Shown here: positions 34,231 to 44,502 of the stretch, piece after piece
Layout: every line of letters starts with the position of its first letter
Position numbering within the stretch: position 1 is the first letter of the stretch
Assembly (NCBI GenBank): GCA_036250225.1
Contig: JAPZLL010000006.1
Span: forward strand, 186,001 to 250,000
Source of the DNA: Cercophora sp. LCS_1
Lineage: Eukaryota; Ascomycota; Sordariomycetes; Sordariales; Lasiosphaeriaceae
Direction of reading: 5' to 3'
Length of the DNA: 64,000 nt
Position numbers and translations under genes: made by a program
Notes under the pieces: model-generated
Told to the model about the DNA's origin: nothing
Seen by the model: the letters and a program-made list of their open reading frames with translations, nothing else
Databases searched by the model: none

Positions 34231-35447
34231 GGCTGCTGTGTTCGTGGGAGGCCTTGGTGATGAAATGGATTATGAATATCATCAATGAGTGCCCGCACTC
34301 GGTCTTTTGGAAATAGTGTCGAGGATGAGAGAGAATTGGCCATTTCCTCGTGCACTCGCGGGATAGGTCACTGCCCTACTTAAAAGCGCAACTGTTCCTG
34401 ACCCTCGAGGCACCATCGCTTCTATCGCGACATCCCAATGCTTCCCACGCAAACATTGCATGTCTCAGAATCTGGGGCTACATCCCGAATCAACCTTGGG
34501 CCTCGGTGGTGGTGGCCACGGCCCGCAGGACTGGATCGGGTCGCTCCAGGCACCGCGAATCCGTGTGTCGTGATTGGGGGCCTTGTTGCTGGTCCCGATC
34601 CTCCGGGTTGCACAAATCTCGGCGGGCGCTTGATCCCAGCGAATGGTTGCTGTCGCGGTTTTCTGCATGCCAACCTAGTCATTAGCGCTTAGGACTTCCC
34701 AAGTTGGTAAACGAGGGAGACGCCAATGCGAGCTCGGATTGAGTCTTGATGCCCAGTCTGTTCAAAAGACCCGAGAGGAGAACATGGAGCTGAAAAACAC
34801 GCTGGAGAAGATGGGTAGAGGACTACTGGAAAGAGCGACATGGCAAAGAGAGAAGCAGATGTCCCGCACTTTGCGTTGCACCTTCCCTCTGCGTATTTTG
34901 TCGCAGCTGTGACCCGCACCCGTCGACAAACGCTTCCGAGACCATCTGGTAGAGCAAGCTCTCCGCATCTTGAACACAGTCGACCATTTGGCAAACCCAT
35001 TCATCCTCCTGGCAATGCTCTGTCTAAATCTTCCCATATACCCCAAGTCGGATTTCACGCAATGCAGCAATCAGACGTTCAAGTTTGTGCTTTTCTGTTT
35101 TCCCACACCAATGCAGGTCCCACCACCAACGTATCACAGCAACAGCGCGGGTGCGGCCCGGCCGATTAGGGCAACCAACAGCTTCCGCTCCGGCAGCGGC
35201 AATATGCTATCAGCACGCGGCAAAAATCACGCCAGCCATCACCCCACGTGGTTTGTTCAACCTGAGGCACATGTGCATCCCGGAAACGCATAATATCTCG
35301 CATACCGAGCACAGTAAATTCTGACTCTGCCCAACATCGTCACCACACCTGCCAATTCACCCCTCACTACCACCACTCCCGCCAACAACCCCACCAACAA
35401 TCCCACCAGCAACCACCACAACTCATAACTCACCACTCACAACAAAA
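34231..35447. other. Intergenic region with G-poor leader
   Basis: Holds the 5' flanks of two divergent genes. From about 35336 to 35447 the plus strand is almost free of G and rich in CCA/ACC repeats just before the ATG at 35448, a probable unstructured 5' leader. No further gene seen. Confidence 0.4.
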
Positions 35448-36215
35448 ATGCCCAAAACATTCTTCCTCTCCCAAGGCTGGTCCCTCCCCTCGACCGCCCC
35501 GGTGCTAGGCAGCATCATAACCAACCCCTCGCAACCCGAAATCCTCTTTGAGCCCTCCACCATCCCGCCCACAACCACCACTTCCACCCCGCACTCCTTT
35601 TCCTCCTCTGGCGCTTCCTCTTCCGTCTCGCCCCAAACAAAACCAGGCCTCTTCTCCATCTTCCTCTCCCTCTACGGCCTCGGCGACGAACCCTCCTTCA
35701 CCTTTGACCGAAAAAACATACTCTCCTACACCTACACCAACCAGCGCGCCGTGCATCTCACCCCCACCGCCGAGCTTCTCTCGGCAGCTGTCAGCGACAC
35801 GCGCGTCGCGCAGTTGTTCGCAGCCGGGCTGGGCGTGTACATGATCACGGGCATCAAAACCATTACGGGCGCCAGCGTCAAAGTGGCCAGTTCCAAGGGG
35901 GGGAAATGGACGGCCGATCTAGGGGTGGCGAGCGGAAAGGATGACGAGGGGACGATTTTCGCGTTGGAGGTGAAGCAGTTGGTCAAGCAGGGTGACGACT
36001 ATACCTCTGTTGTCCTGACCGATTTGGAGACGGACAAGGACGGGTTACAGGGACGGTTACTCCGAGAATTTGGGGCCGATGCGTTCAAGGTCGGCGAAGG
36101 GGTGGACGAGGTGGATGGGGAGACGTGTCTGGTCGTGCAGTCGAATCCGATTTTTGTGGATGTGTTGACGGCAGGGACGGTCAAGGTTGGTGGGGAGCAC
36201 GGGATTTGGTATTAA
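35448..36215 (+). CDS. Unknown 255-residue protein, possibly gasdermin-like
   Basis: Single exon, 255 residues, no signal peptide. The start MPKTFFLSQGWSLPS is followed by LGSIITNPSQPEILF, a Ser/Thr-rich loop, a DRKNILSYTYTNQRAVH strand and a conserved-looking motif GLGVYMITGIKTITGASVKV near residues 126-145. The rest is beta-rich (FALEVKQLVKQGDDYTSVVL) and ends GTVKVGGEHGIWY. From memory, the length and the order 'N-terminal aromatic strand, LGxIIxxPxxP, xVYMVTGxKxxxGA' match fungal gasdermin-like proteins of the HET-Q1/RCD-1 type, pore-formers triggered by proteolysis in allorecognition. This is not certain and a structure comparison would be needed. The gene is convergent with a serine-hydrolase gene only 38 bases away. 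Confidence 0.55.
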   Translation: MPKTFFLSQGWSLPSTAPVLGSIITNPSQPEILFEPSTIPPTTTTSTPHSFSSSGASSSVSPQTKPGLFSIFLSLYGLGDEPSFTFDRKNILSYTYTNQRAVHLTPTAELLSAAVSDTRVAQLFAAGLGVYMITGIKTITGASVKVASSKGGKWTADLGVASGKDDEGTIFALEVKQLVKQGDDYTSVVLTDLETDKDGLQGRLLREFGADAFKVGEGVDEVDGETCLVVQSNPIFVDVLTAGTVKVGGEHGIWY

Positions 36216-36253
36216 TAGACACTAGATGAGAGAGGGAGAGAGAGAGAGAATGA

Positions 36254-38104
36254 TTAGAGACCCTTGGACAGTTTATACCCCTTCTTCCCATGTCTCTCTC
36301 GGCCAAAAATACCGCCTTGCGCACCCGCTTTTCTAAACGCCCCGTCGTTCAACATGGGCATCGTCACGCCCGTCGTTTGGCCCCGTCCGTTGACGCTGAA
36401 AACGGCGAGATCGCCCGGGTACCGGCCGTATCGGAGCCTGTCCCCCTCGGCCCAGCCCGCGCAGTCTTCAGCGGCGGGGGTGTTGACTTCGCCAAAGGCA
36501 CCACGGAACGCCTGCTCAGTCCCAGAAAAGGCGCGCCCGATCAGGTTCATGGGGTAGAACCAGAGCCCGAACCGCCCTGGCGCCTGCACCAAGTTGCGGG
36601 CTACTTCGAGGATGTCGCTCCCGTTGCTGACGAGCTTGGACATGAAAAGGCCTGGCCCGTCGGGATGGAGACCGATTTCCAGGGATGAGTTGCGTCCAAA
36701 GAGCGAGTACGAGCCCCCAAAGTTGGCATTGGCAGCTTCGCGGGCTGCTTGCTCGGCTGCGGCGGGCCATGTGCTCAGGGACAGCTTCTTGATGACTTTG
36801 AAGGCGGCGCCGGACTGGGGACCGGCGGTCAGGATGGAGATGCCGATGTTGTGGACGGGCGACAGGGCGATGAGGGTGGTGTAGGTTTGGCCGCCGCCTT
36901 GTTTGGTGTAGACGTCGACGATGCGCGTTGTCTTGCTGGTCGACGAGATGGGCGTGTGCTGCCGGAGGATCTCCCAGGGGCGGCCGATGGACGTGTACAG
37001 GCTGGCCGTGTGGGTGAGGGGTTTGAGCCACTTGCGCGTGGTGAGTTCGGGCATCAGCGTCGAGTTGAGGATGGACACGCCCAGGGCTGTCAGGTCGGCC
37101 GGAGACGAAAAGTAGCCGCCCATGGGGGCGAGGTCGCCAAAGTCGGTCTCCCAGCCGCCGGCGAGGGCAAAGTCCGAGATGTTGCCCGGGTTGGTGACAA
37201 AGGTGCGGCGCAGGCCAAGTGGTTCGATCAGTTGCTGCTTGACGAGAGTTGGGAACGGGGTGCCGGTGATGTTCTCGGCTGCGTAGGCGAGGATCTGGAA
37301 GGCCATGTTCGAGTAGCTGGGCGTGGCGTAAGACTGGCTAAAGGGCCACACTTTGAGGATATCACGCAATGCCTCTGCTGGAAGTTAGCAGACGGTTCTC
37401 TCTCGGGCACTCAACCGCAACTATAGTAACTGACCTTCCCGCGTACACGGCCTCAGCCTCTCAGTACCACACTTCACGACATCTGAGTCGTCCAGATCGC
37501 GGAGACCAGGAAGTTTCGGCTGCCCATTCGCACTAAAGTCAGCAAAGGAATCTGCCATCATAGGTAGTCAGCAACACAAGATTTCCGACAAGCGCTCATA
37601 GAACTCACAGTCCCTCCCAACACCACTCATCAAACTCGCCAGACTCCCAATCGTAACATCATCCCAAATAACATCGTACGCCGGATTCCCCGACTGCAAC
37701 CGGGCAAGCTCGGGTATATACTTGGCCACAGGCTCATCCCAGTACTTATCACCCAGCTTCGAAATGATGGTATACACCGTGATGAGTTTCGAAATGCTGT
37801 GCACGCGAAACACGGTATCCGGTCCAATCTTTTGCGTCGTGGGCGAGTAGTACGTCTCGTAGATCAGCTTCTTGGACGAGGGCGTGTACACCTGGATGGC
37901 GTAAAACGTCGAGTTGCCCGGGATCCTCGCTTCGGCGACAGCGCTCTTGAGAGCGGCATCGAACGCATTTCCAGCCGAGACAAATGCCGGAGCGGCGGCA
38001 TCGGTCGGGTAAGGGTATGCCGGTCCCAGGAAGGGGCAGTTTTGTGCCCCTGCGCGGCCCGAAAGCGATGCAGCAACAAGCACGAGGCTGGAGTGAAGAC
38101 GCAT
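36254..38104 (-). CDS. Secreted AmpC-like serine hydrolase (beta-lactamase fold)
   Basis: Serine beta-lactamase/D-peptidase-fold enzyme (peptidase S12, class-C type). Three minus-strand exons, 38104-37609, 37551-37435 and 37374-36254, 577 residues. A signal peptide covers about residues 1-20 (MRLHSSLVLVAASLSGRAGA). The catalytic SxxK is S103-I-S-K106 in FRVHSISKL, and the YxN motif is Y225-S-N227 in PSYSNMAFQ. The DVTIGSLASLMSGVGRD block and the LIEPLGLRRTF block are as in the family. A long C-terminal beta domain (about 250 residues) follows, as in other secreted fungal members. In fungi these often act as esterases or amidases, sometimes in secondary metabolism; the substrate is unknown. 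ATG 38104 is chosen because it starts the signal peptide. Confidence 0.85.
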
Positions 38105-39163
38105 CTTGTCCAGTGTGATCCAATGGTCCCGAGGAGGAACCCTTGACGATGACTCGTGGATCACATAGAGACCAGACCGAATAGGCGGAGCAACTCGGTG
38201 TTTAAATCTTTTAGATCGACCGGGAATAAACCCCAAAACCCCGCTTGTAATCAAGTCCGATCATAAACCGAATAAATACCACCAAGCAGCATTCCTTCAG
38301 GCGTCTTGTACGGCATACGGCACGTATTATTATTAGCCGATAGGGACCCAAATGGGATCAAAGTTACAATGGAGGATGCCGCGCGTCCCTTGGCCATGGC
38401 AATGAGTTGCGGCTAGGAAACTCAACAAGGTCCTCCGTATTGCGATGCTGTGCGGTCCTATGGTCCGCATCTCGGCAAAATGTGACGTTATAGGCGGCTC
38501 CGGGAACAGCAGGGCACTTGGAAATGTCAGCGCGGGCCGGAATGTCGTTTCCTTACCCAGGAACCTAGTGGCTGTCCCATTCAAAGGAATTATTCCGACT
38601 GGTGAATAATGTGAACAATAAGCGCTCTGCAACTCCTCTTGGGTAGTATTCGTTCGGTCAAGGACTTTGACACGGAAGCATGGAACTTTCTTGTGCCTGA
38701 GCCCTACAGAAATTGGACCGATCTTCCCGTGTCGGGGTGATGAGACAGCCCGGTTTGTTATGATATGTCGCCGAGGATTTCTTCAATGTTACTGGCAGGA
38801 GTAATGATCTGATGGATGCCAGGGGCGCAACGTAAAGTTGTGGGGTCGCCATGGCTCATTGTTGATGCTGTGAACTGACCCGGGACAAAAAAAAAAGCAA
38901 AACAAGGAATCGAACTCAAGCTGTGCACCTTTCAAAGTAAGAGTCATCCAAATGGACTCGGACATCCAAGTGGACTCGCTAACGGTGCGCTTGATGTTGA
39001 ACTGTCCAGTACCAGAGGATGAAAGACAACCCGTGCAACAGACCGCGTCTGACAACCGTGTACATATAAAATGTAACGACGGGACATCATTGTTCTGGTT
39101 TCGACCTACGGCCTTGATCAGATCGGGAGCCTTAAAACCGTCAGCAACTACTCAAACACCATC
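38105..39163. other. Intergenic region, no gene recognised
   Basis: Only short overlapping frames. A sequence at about 38895-38945 has a tRNA-like box but no cloverleaf. Confidence 0.4.
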
Positions 39164-39838
39164 TCAGCTGGAACCCACCTTTTCAGCAATTGCATACGCA
39201 GTCTGTTGCGTCCCAGCGAGGAGGAATGCCGCAGGGGCCTGCGTTTCGTACCTGTCGGCGATGCCCTGAAAGACGTCGGGGGCGATCGCCTCCAACGGAA
39301 GCCACGCGCCGCTGTTTCTCGACGCGATAGTCAAGGGTCCGGCTCTGTTGGCATCGAACCCGGCCTGGGCCTCCGCCGCAAACTTGGCATTGTTTACCAA
39401 GTCCGTTGGATCGGGGTGGACGGGAAAGTCGGTCAGGTTGAAGAAGGCGCCAATGATAAATGCGTGATCCTGGAAGTTGCTGCCCACACCGGGTAGATCA
39501 ACCACAACGTCGATGTCTGCATCTTAGAGGTGCGGGCAAATGATCGGAGCATCACCCTGGGGTCAGCTGAGGTTGGATGCCAGAAAGCGCTGGGGAGCCA
39601 AAGTACGAGCCTCAACGGTCACAATCTTCCCTCTGTCTACGGTTGATCTGAAGGCCGTTGACCGCTGAGCTGCCTCCAAGTATGGCACCGTCAATGTTGC
39701 CCGTCTTGACTTTCCACACCGACGATGCAGCCTCGTTGTGACGCCGCGCACCACGGCCCAAACACAGCCAATCACCAAGTGCCGAGACAAAATGCCCAGG
39801 CTTTGTGGAAATCACACGAGGAATGTTGCCATCATAAG
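39164..39838 (-). pseudogene. GMC oxidoreductase relic
   Basis: Broken remains of a glucose-methanol-choline oxidoreductase. One frame (39812-39612) has WKVKTGNIDGAILGGSSAVN followed by GLQINR, matching the family's GGSSAINGLxxxR signature. After a TGA and frame changes, a second frame (39505-39164) reads DLPGVGSNFQDHAFIIG, the second GMC signature, and ASRNSGAWLPLEAIAPDVFQ. The FAD-binding GxGxxG start and the catalytic C-terminal His/Asn region are missing. Text further upstream on the minus strand near 40040 (FLATVALTAAQGQT) could be the eroded signal peptide. Not functional as read. Confidence 0.7.
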
Positions 39839-40922
39839 TGTGTTACACGGCATCTTCTTGGGTCAGCTTGAGGGGTTTCGTGGACAAATGTCGGAATGAT
39901 GTCTCAGCTGCTGTTTGACCGGATAGGTTGTAGGAGTGAGATGGAGTGACGGCTCGACCTCTCTTGCCAAGCTCTATGGACTTCCAGTTGACTGAAGCCA
40001 TGGCTAGTTTTCATTACGGTTTGACCTTGGGCGGCAGTTAGTGCAACCGTCGCTAGGAAGGGGGTATCGTGGCAGATGAATCCAAGGTCAAAGCGAGGAC
40101 TTGCGAATGCTCACGTGTAACACATTGGCAAAGTGGTATCGTGGGGCACGTTGGACTCACCGCCATCTAGTGCTGTGAGAAGCGGTTGCTCTTCTGGTCA
40201 AGAGGATTCTCCGAAGCTGGGACTAGTAAATCCAGTCCCTTGACGTCGCAGAATACTGTCAAGTTCTGGTGGAGCTAGCCAGGTAATATCATGTTGACAA
40301 GCAGGAACTAGCGTGCGTGTCGTTATCGCGGACTTGAGTGGTTTGTCCTGATGTCGACCTCGCATACCGCTCAGGCATATCTCGATGCCTCATCAAGGAT
40401 GACGACAAAGAAAAGCAACTATGGTTACAGGATCAGCGTTGCCCGTCAACAGGAGAGGTAGCGCTGACCATTTCTCAGCCGACGAAAAGGCGAAATCGTT
40501 TCAGCTTCCACCCGGTCTTAGTGGCAAACTCGAAAACAATGCGCAGCAGCTGCGCGCATCGGTGTGCACGATGCAGGCTGATCGGCCCTTTGGCCAAGGC
40601 ACAGGCGTAAAGCCTGGAAAAACCGACGAATCCGAAAACCGCTGTGCCTGATTACCGCCCAACAGCTATATCGGTCGCTGCTGCCTGCATCGCCCCGCGC
40701 GGAAGGCGCAGCCCGAATATGCACGCTTCCCGCAGCAGATAGGGCCGTTTCACCTCAATTGAAGCCAGCCCCCAACCACTATCATATCCCCGATTTGTGT
40801 TTCCTAGAGACAGGTCCATATATCCCAATACTTTGCGCCCCAACCCCGCGATCCTTCCCGTCACAAATGTCCCGGATCACTCGCAACCACCAGACATCAA
40901 TGAAGGTGCGGGATGAAATCCA
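39839..40922. other. Intergenic region with possible GMC 5' remnant
   Basis: Part may be the decayed 5' end of the GMC relic (signal-peptide-like text near 40040, minus strand). Otherwise only short frames; the last 200 bases are the promoter of the DUF3176 gene. Confidence 0.35.
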
Positions 40923-42719
40923 ATGGCAGGCCGAGGAGGACACCATGGCTTCTGGGCAACCATCAAAGAATGGCTCTTTGAGGTGATCTGTCTCGTGGGC
41001 AGCGTAGCCTTTTTCTTCACCATGGTCGCCTTCTTGCGCGTCCACGATAACCGGCCCTTGCCCGCACTCCCGGCTTCCCTGTCCCTCAACAGCATCATCG
41101 CCGCCCTGACCATCGTGTCCAAAGGATGCTTCACGGTCCCTCTAGTCGAATGCCTCAGCCAGTGGAAATGGAACTGGTTCCACCGTCCCAGGTCCGTCAA
41201 GCATTTTGACCGATTCGACCAAGCCAGCCGTGGTCTCTGGGGCTCTGCCATACTCGTGTGGAAGCTGAGATTCGGCCACGCTGCCGCCCTCGGCGCGTTC
41301 ATCTACATCATCAGCATCCTGGTGAGCCTGTTCACCCAGGGCTCCATCGGCTACGAATCAGGGGAGATCGAAACCGGCAGCCCGCGCTCCGCCCCCGTTC
41401 GCGAGGTCTACCATTGGGGTCTAGACGAAGTCAGCGCCCTCTCCGTCGACGCCGCGCTCCTAACCGGGCTTTTCGACACCGACAAACGCCAACAGGTTGC
41501 CGACATCGTCCCGACCTGTCCGACCTCAAGCTGCCGCTACCCGCCCATCACCACCCTGTCGGTATGTAGCTCTGTCGTGAACATCACCTCGTCCCTAACG
41601 ACCACGCCCATCGTCAATGCCACCTCCCACCCCTGGACTTTCCTCTCCTCCTCCACCGCCCTCCTCTTCGGCAACACGCCCGCAGTCGGCACCGGTCCCT
41701 CGGATATAATCCGCAACGCAACCTCGGGAATCTCCATCTCCCTTTCGGGACTAAACCAAACCATCTCCATCCCCCAACTCGACGCAGTCTACCTGACCGC
41801 CCTCCCCACCTCCACCGTCTTCACCTCCGATCCGCGCTACCAAGTCGGCCTGGTCAACATGCTCGCTGTTTTCTACAGCGGTAACAGCCGCGACCGCAAC
41901 CCAAACGACGATATAGCAGCCTACGAAATCCTCTTCCACACCTGCGTCAACACGTACAACATCACGTCGACCAACAATACCGCCTCAGCCGTGGTTACCT
42001 CGTCGTACCACACGCCCGTCTCGGACGGAGCCGGTGCCAGACGTCCGCTAAGCTGCGGCGTGGTGAATTCCACCGCGTGCTACGATGCCGTTGGTAGAGA
42101 TTCACATGTCGCCTTGGAATTAGGCAACAAAACATACTCGGCTGACTCGGTCAGTCTAGAGTACGTAGGCACCGCCATAGCGCGCTATCTCTCGGGCTGG
42201 AGGGCTACTGATTTGCTGAGCAACACGGCGATTGACGGGTATCCGTCGTACCGATTGATGGATTTGTTTGGGCCTGATCCTGCGAATGCGGCGTCTGGCG
42301 CGCAGCTGGAGGACATGATGGCGCGTGCGGCGGCGGGGATCAACGGGGTGTTTCAGGGGGCGAGATGGGGGAATTCGGCCGTGGTGTATGGGACTGCGTG
42401 GGAGAACACCATTTTTGTGAGGGTGCGATGGGCTTGGTTGGCATTGTTGGCGGGGGAGATTACGCTGGCCACGGTGTTTTGTGGGTATACCATGTACGCG
42501 ACCGCGAGGATGGGGGTGAAACCGTTAAAGAGTTCATCGTTTGCCACGCTGTTGGCGTTGGATGGAGACTCGAGGACTGCGGTGGAGGATGTAGTTGGGG
42601 CGGGAAAGGAAAAGAGGATAGAGGTGAGGTTGAGGGATAGACGGCTGGTTTTGAACGAGGAGTCGGATAGACTTGGGGGTTTTGAAATGCAGACGGCGTA
42701 TACCGGGAGAGGTGTTTGA
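40923..42719 (+). CDS. DUF3176 membrane protein
   Basis: Single exon, 598 residues. The N-terminal domain matches DUF3176: WLFEVICLVGSVAFFFTMVA, then PLPALPASLSLNSIIAAL and VPLVECLSQWKWNWF, with FDQASRGLWGSAILVWKLR closing it. It has two helices near the N-terminus, a third (GAFIYIISILVSLFTQGSIG) and one near the C-terminus (WAWLALLAGEITLATVFCGY). Between them lies a large, probably extracellular region rich in N-glycosylation sites (NITS, NATS, NQTI, NKTY) and with six or more cysteines. Its plan suggests a surface protein of the fungal plasma membrane. Role unknown. ATG 40923 is the first in frame. Confidence 0.85.
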   Translation: MAGRGGHHGFWATIKEWLFEVICLVGSVAFFFTMVAFLRVHDNRPLPALPASLSLNSIIAALTIVSKGCFTVPLVECLSQWKWNWFHRPRSVKHFDRFDQASRGLWGSAILVWKLRFGHAAALGAFIYIISILVSLFTQGSIGYESGEIETGSPRSAPVREVYHWGLDEVSALSVDAALLTGLFDTDKRQQVADIVPTCPTSSCRYPPITTLSVCSSVVNITSSLTTTPIVNATSHPWTFLSSSTALLFGNTPAVGTGPSDIIRNATSGISISLSGLNQTISIPQLDAVYLTALPTSTVFTSDPRYQVGLVNMLAVFYSGNSRDRNPNDDIAAYEILFHTCVNTYNITSTNNTASAVVTSSYHTPVSDGAGARRPLSCGVVNSTACYDAVGRDSHVALELGNKTYSADSVSLEYVGTAIARYLSGWRATDLLSNTAIDGYPSYRLMDLFGPDPANAASGAQLEDMMARAAAGINGVFQGARWGNSAVVYGTAWENTIFVRVRWAWLALLAGEITLATVFCGYTMYATARMGVKPLKSSSFATLLALDGDSRTAVEDVVGAGKEKRIEVRLRDRRLVLNEESDRLGGFEMQTAYTGRGV

Positions 42720-43204
42720 GCAATATACCCTGAACTGGAGTAAACGGTGTTTCTGGGGACCCGGTCTCATGGATTTCAGTGGCAGTAGTTCCTGAGTAAC
42801 GATACGATGTAACCGGAAACTGGGGGAAATCTGAGACAGCAGCCTGACTCGGGCCTTGTACCCAATGTTGGTATTAACATTGAGGAAATGGCCCATGAAT
42901 AGTGTGGGTGCAATGACATCGCATGCGAAAACTGTCAGGGATTGCTCACCGACGGATGCGATGTTGCAATGCTCGGCACTCCCCCTGCCGACTCCGAGCG
43001 CGGCGAAATTGCCGAGCCCCATCCGTGCGCCATGCCCGATTGGCGCAGGGCCGGCGGAAACCGACTCACGGGGCCTAGTCATTTGTGCCGCCATTTTCGC
43101 CTTTATTGTTCCCCTTTCAACACATACACCGCCGATGCCAGCGACGTTGAACTTGTTTCCCTGAGGATTGCACGGCAAGAAGAACCGCAGGAAACGGGTA
43201 CGCG
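42720..43204. other. Intergenic region
   Basis: The 3' flank of the DUF3176 gene and 5' flank of the Mpv17-family gene. No gene recognised. Confidence 0.4.
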
Positions 43205-44125
43205 ATGCCCGCGCCGTTATACCGGGCCGTGCTGCGGCGCCACGTCGACCAGCAGCTGCGTCAGCTTCGATGTCGCCGAGCGCATTCCACCAAGAGCGAC
43301 CCGTCCGGGAAGACGAAGGTGCCGCAGCCAGAAGGCGAGATCCCGACACCGAATAATGTCCCGACGCTGCCGTTCTGGCAGAGACTCGGACCCTTGACGA
43401 GGGCAGCCCAGGCATATGCGCGGTCGCAGCGCAAGCGGCCCTATGTCACCCAGCTATGCAGTTCGCTGGTCATATTTTTTGTCTCCGATAGTACGCGCTC
43501 CTCCAAATCGGTGTCGAAAGACGCTCGTTCGCGATGGGACGTCAGCAGGGACACCGGCTAACTCGCTTGTAGTGTCGGTGCAGAGCATAGGAGGGAAGGA
43601 CTATGATCCTTTGCGAACGGTCCGGTCTTTGATTATCGGCGGTATATCGTCGATTCCGGGCTTCAAATGGTAGGTTCTCGGTTGCGCGTGAAGCCGCCCT
43701 CTAACAGAGACTGACGTTGTCGACTCGGCAGGTTCGTATGGCTCTCGAAGAACTTCAACTACCCGTCGAAACTCGTATCGTTAGCGACCAAGGTTGTCAT
43801 CAACCAAGCATGCTTCACCCCGGTCTTCAACACATATTTCTTCGGCATGCAGGCGCTGCTCGCAGGCGAGACCCTAGCGACAACTTGGGACCGCATCAAG
43901 CAGACCGTCCCTGTCAGCGTGGTCAACTCGTGCAAGCTGTGGCCGGCGGTAACGGCATTCATGTTTACCTTTGTCCCGCTCGAGTACCGATCGCTTTTTT
44001 CCGGGTGCATCGCTGTGGGATGGCAGACCTATCTCAGCCTGCTCAATCGGCGCGCGGAAGAGTCGGGAGCGCGAAAGATGGCCGTGACGGTGGAGACATC
44101 AGGGATGGACAAAATGGTTGCATAG
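43205..44125 (+). CDS. Mpv17/PMP22 family membrane protein
   Basis: Small four-helix protein of the Mpv17/PMP22/Sym1 family, found in mitochondrial inner or peroxisomal membranes and linked to channel activity and stress. Three exons, 43205-43490, 43573-43669 and 43732-44125, 258 residues. Junctions restore FFVSD|MSVQSIGGKDYDP and FKW|FVWLSKNFNYPSK. Family signatures are RTVRSLIIGGISSIPGFKW, TKVVINQACFTPVFNTYFF and VNSCKLWPAVTAFMFTFVPL with EYRSLFSGCIAVGWQTYLS. The N-terminal 75 residues are basic with few acids and could be a mitochondrial targeting sequence. It is longer than yeast Sym1 because of this extension. It looks intact and is probably a housekeeping gene. Confidence 0.88.
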
Positions 44126-44502
44126 AGTTCGGGACGGGTTTCGCAAAGCGGTTGCATCATCATCATATCGTGGATACCATAGAATCGGGGATACATTTGG
44201 GAACATGGCGTTTTCGGAATTGGATTCAATTCAACAAAGGACAAGATGGCAGTTGCATTTGGGAGAGGAGAGCAGACGCCAACCTCGCGCGTGCAGAACG
44301 CAACCATAACCTGATGGATGGCGGGGCATGTGCCTGCCAAGAGCCAACGCACAGTCCCGCTAACTCAATTCACACCGTACCCAATCGCCAAACATTCGGC
44401 AATGCCAAAAGCTCCCCCAAATTTCCTCACCAGCATCACCCCACCACCACAAACAACCTCACAACTCCCCTCCGGAATACACAAGGCGCTGGTCCGCCCA
44501 CA
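44126..44502. other. Short intergenic region
   Basis: 3' flank of the Mpv17-type gene and promoter of the DHODH gene; nothing else seen. Confidence 0.4.

Noticed and set aside
38895..38945. tRNA-like B box (GAGTTCGATTCC, minus strand)
   Set aside because: The T-stem does not pair and no cloverleaf can be drawn.
43717..44502. Fusion of the Mpv17-type frame and DHODH as one 730-codon frame
   Set aside because: The upstream part of the frame is a shadow of the Mpv17 third exon and intergenic DNA; the DHODH presequence begins at 44503.
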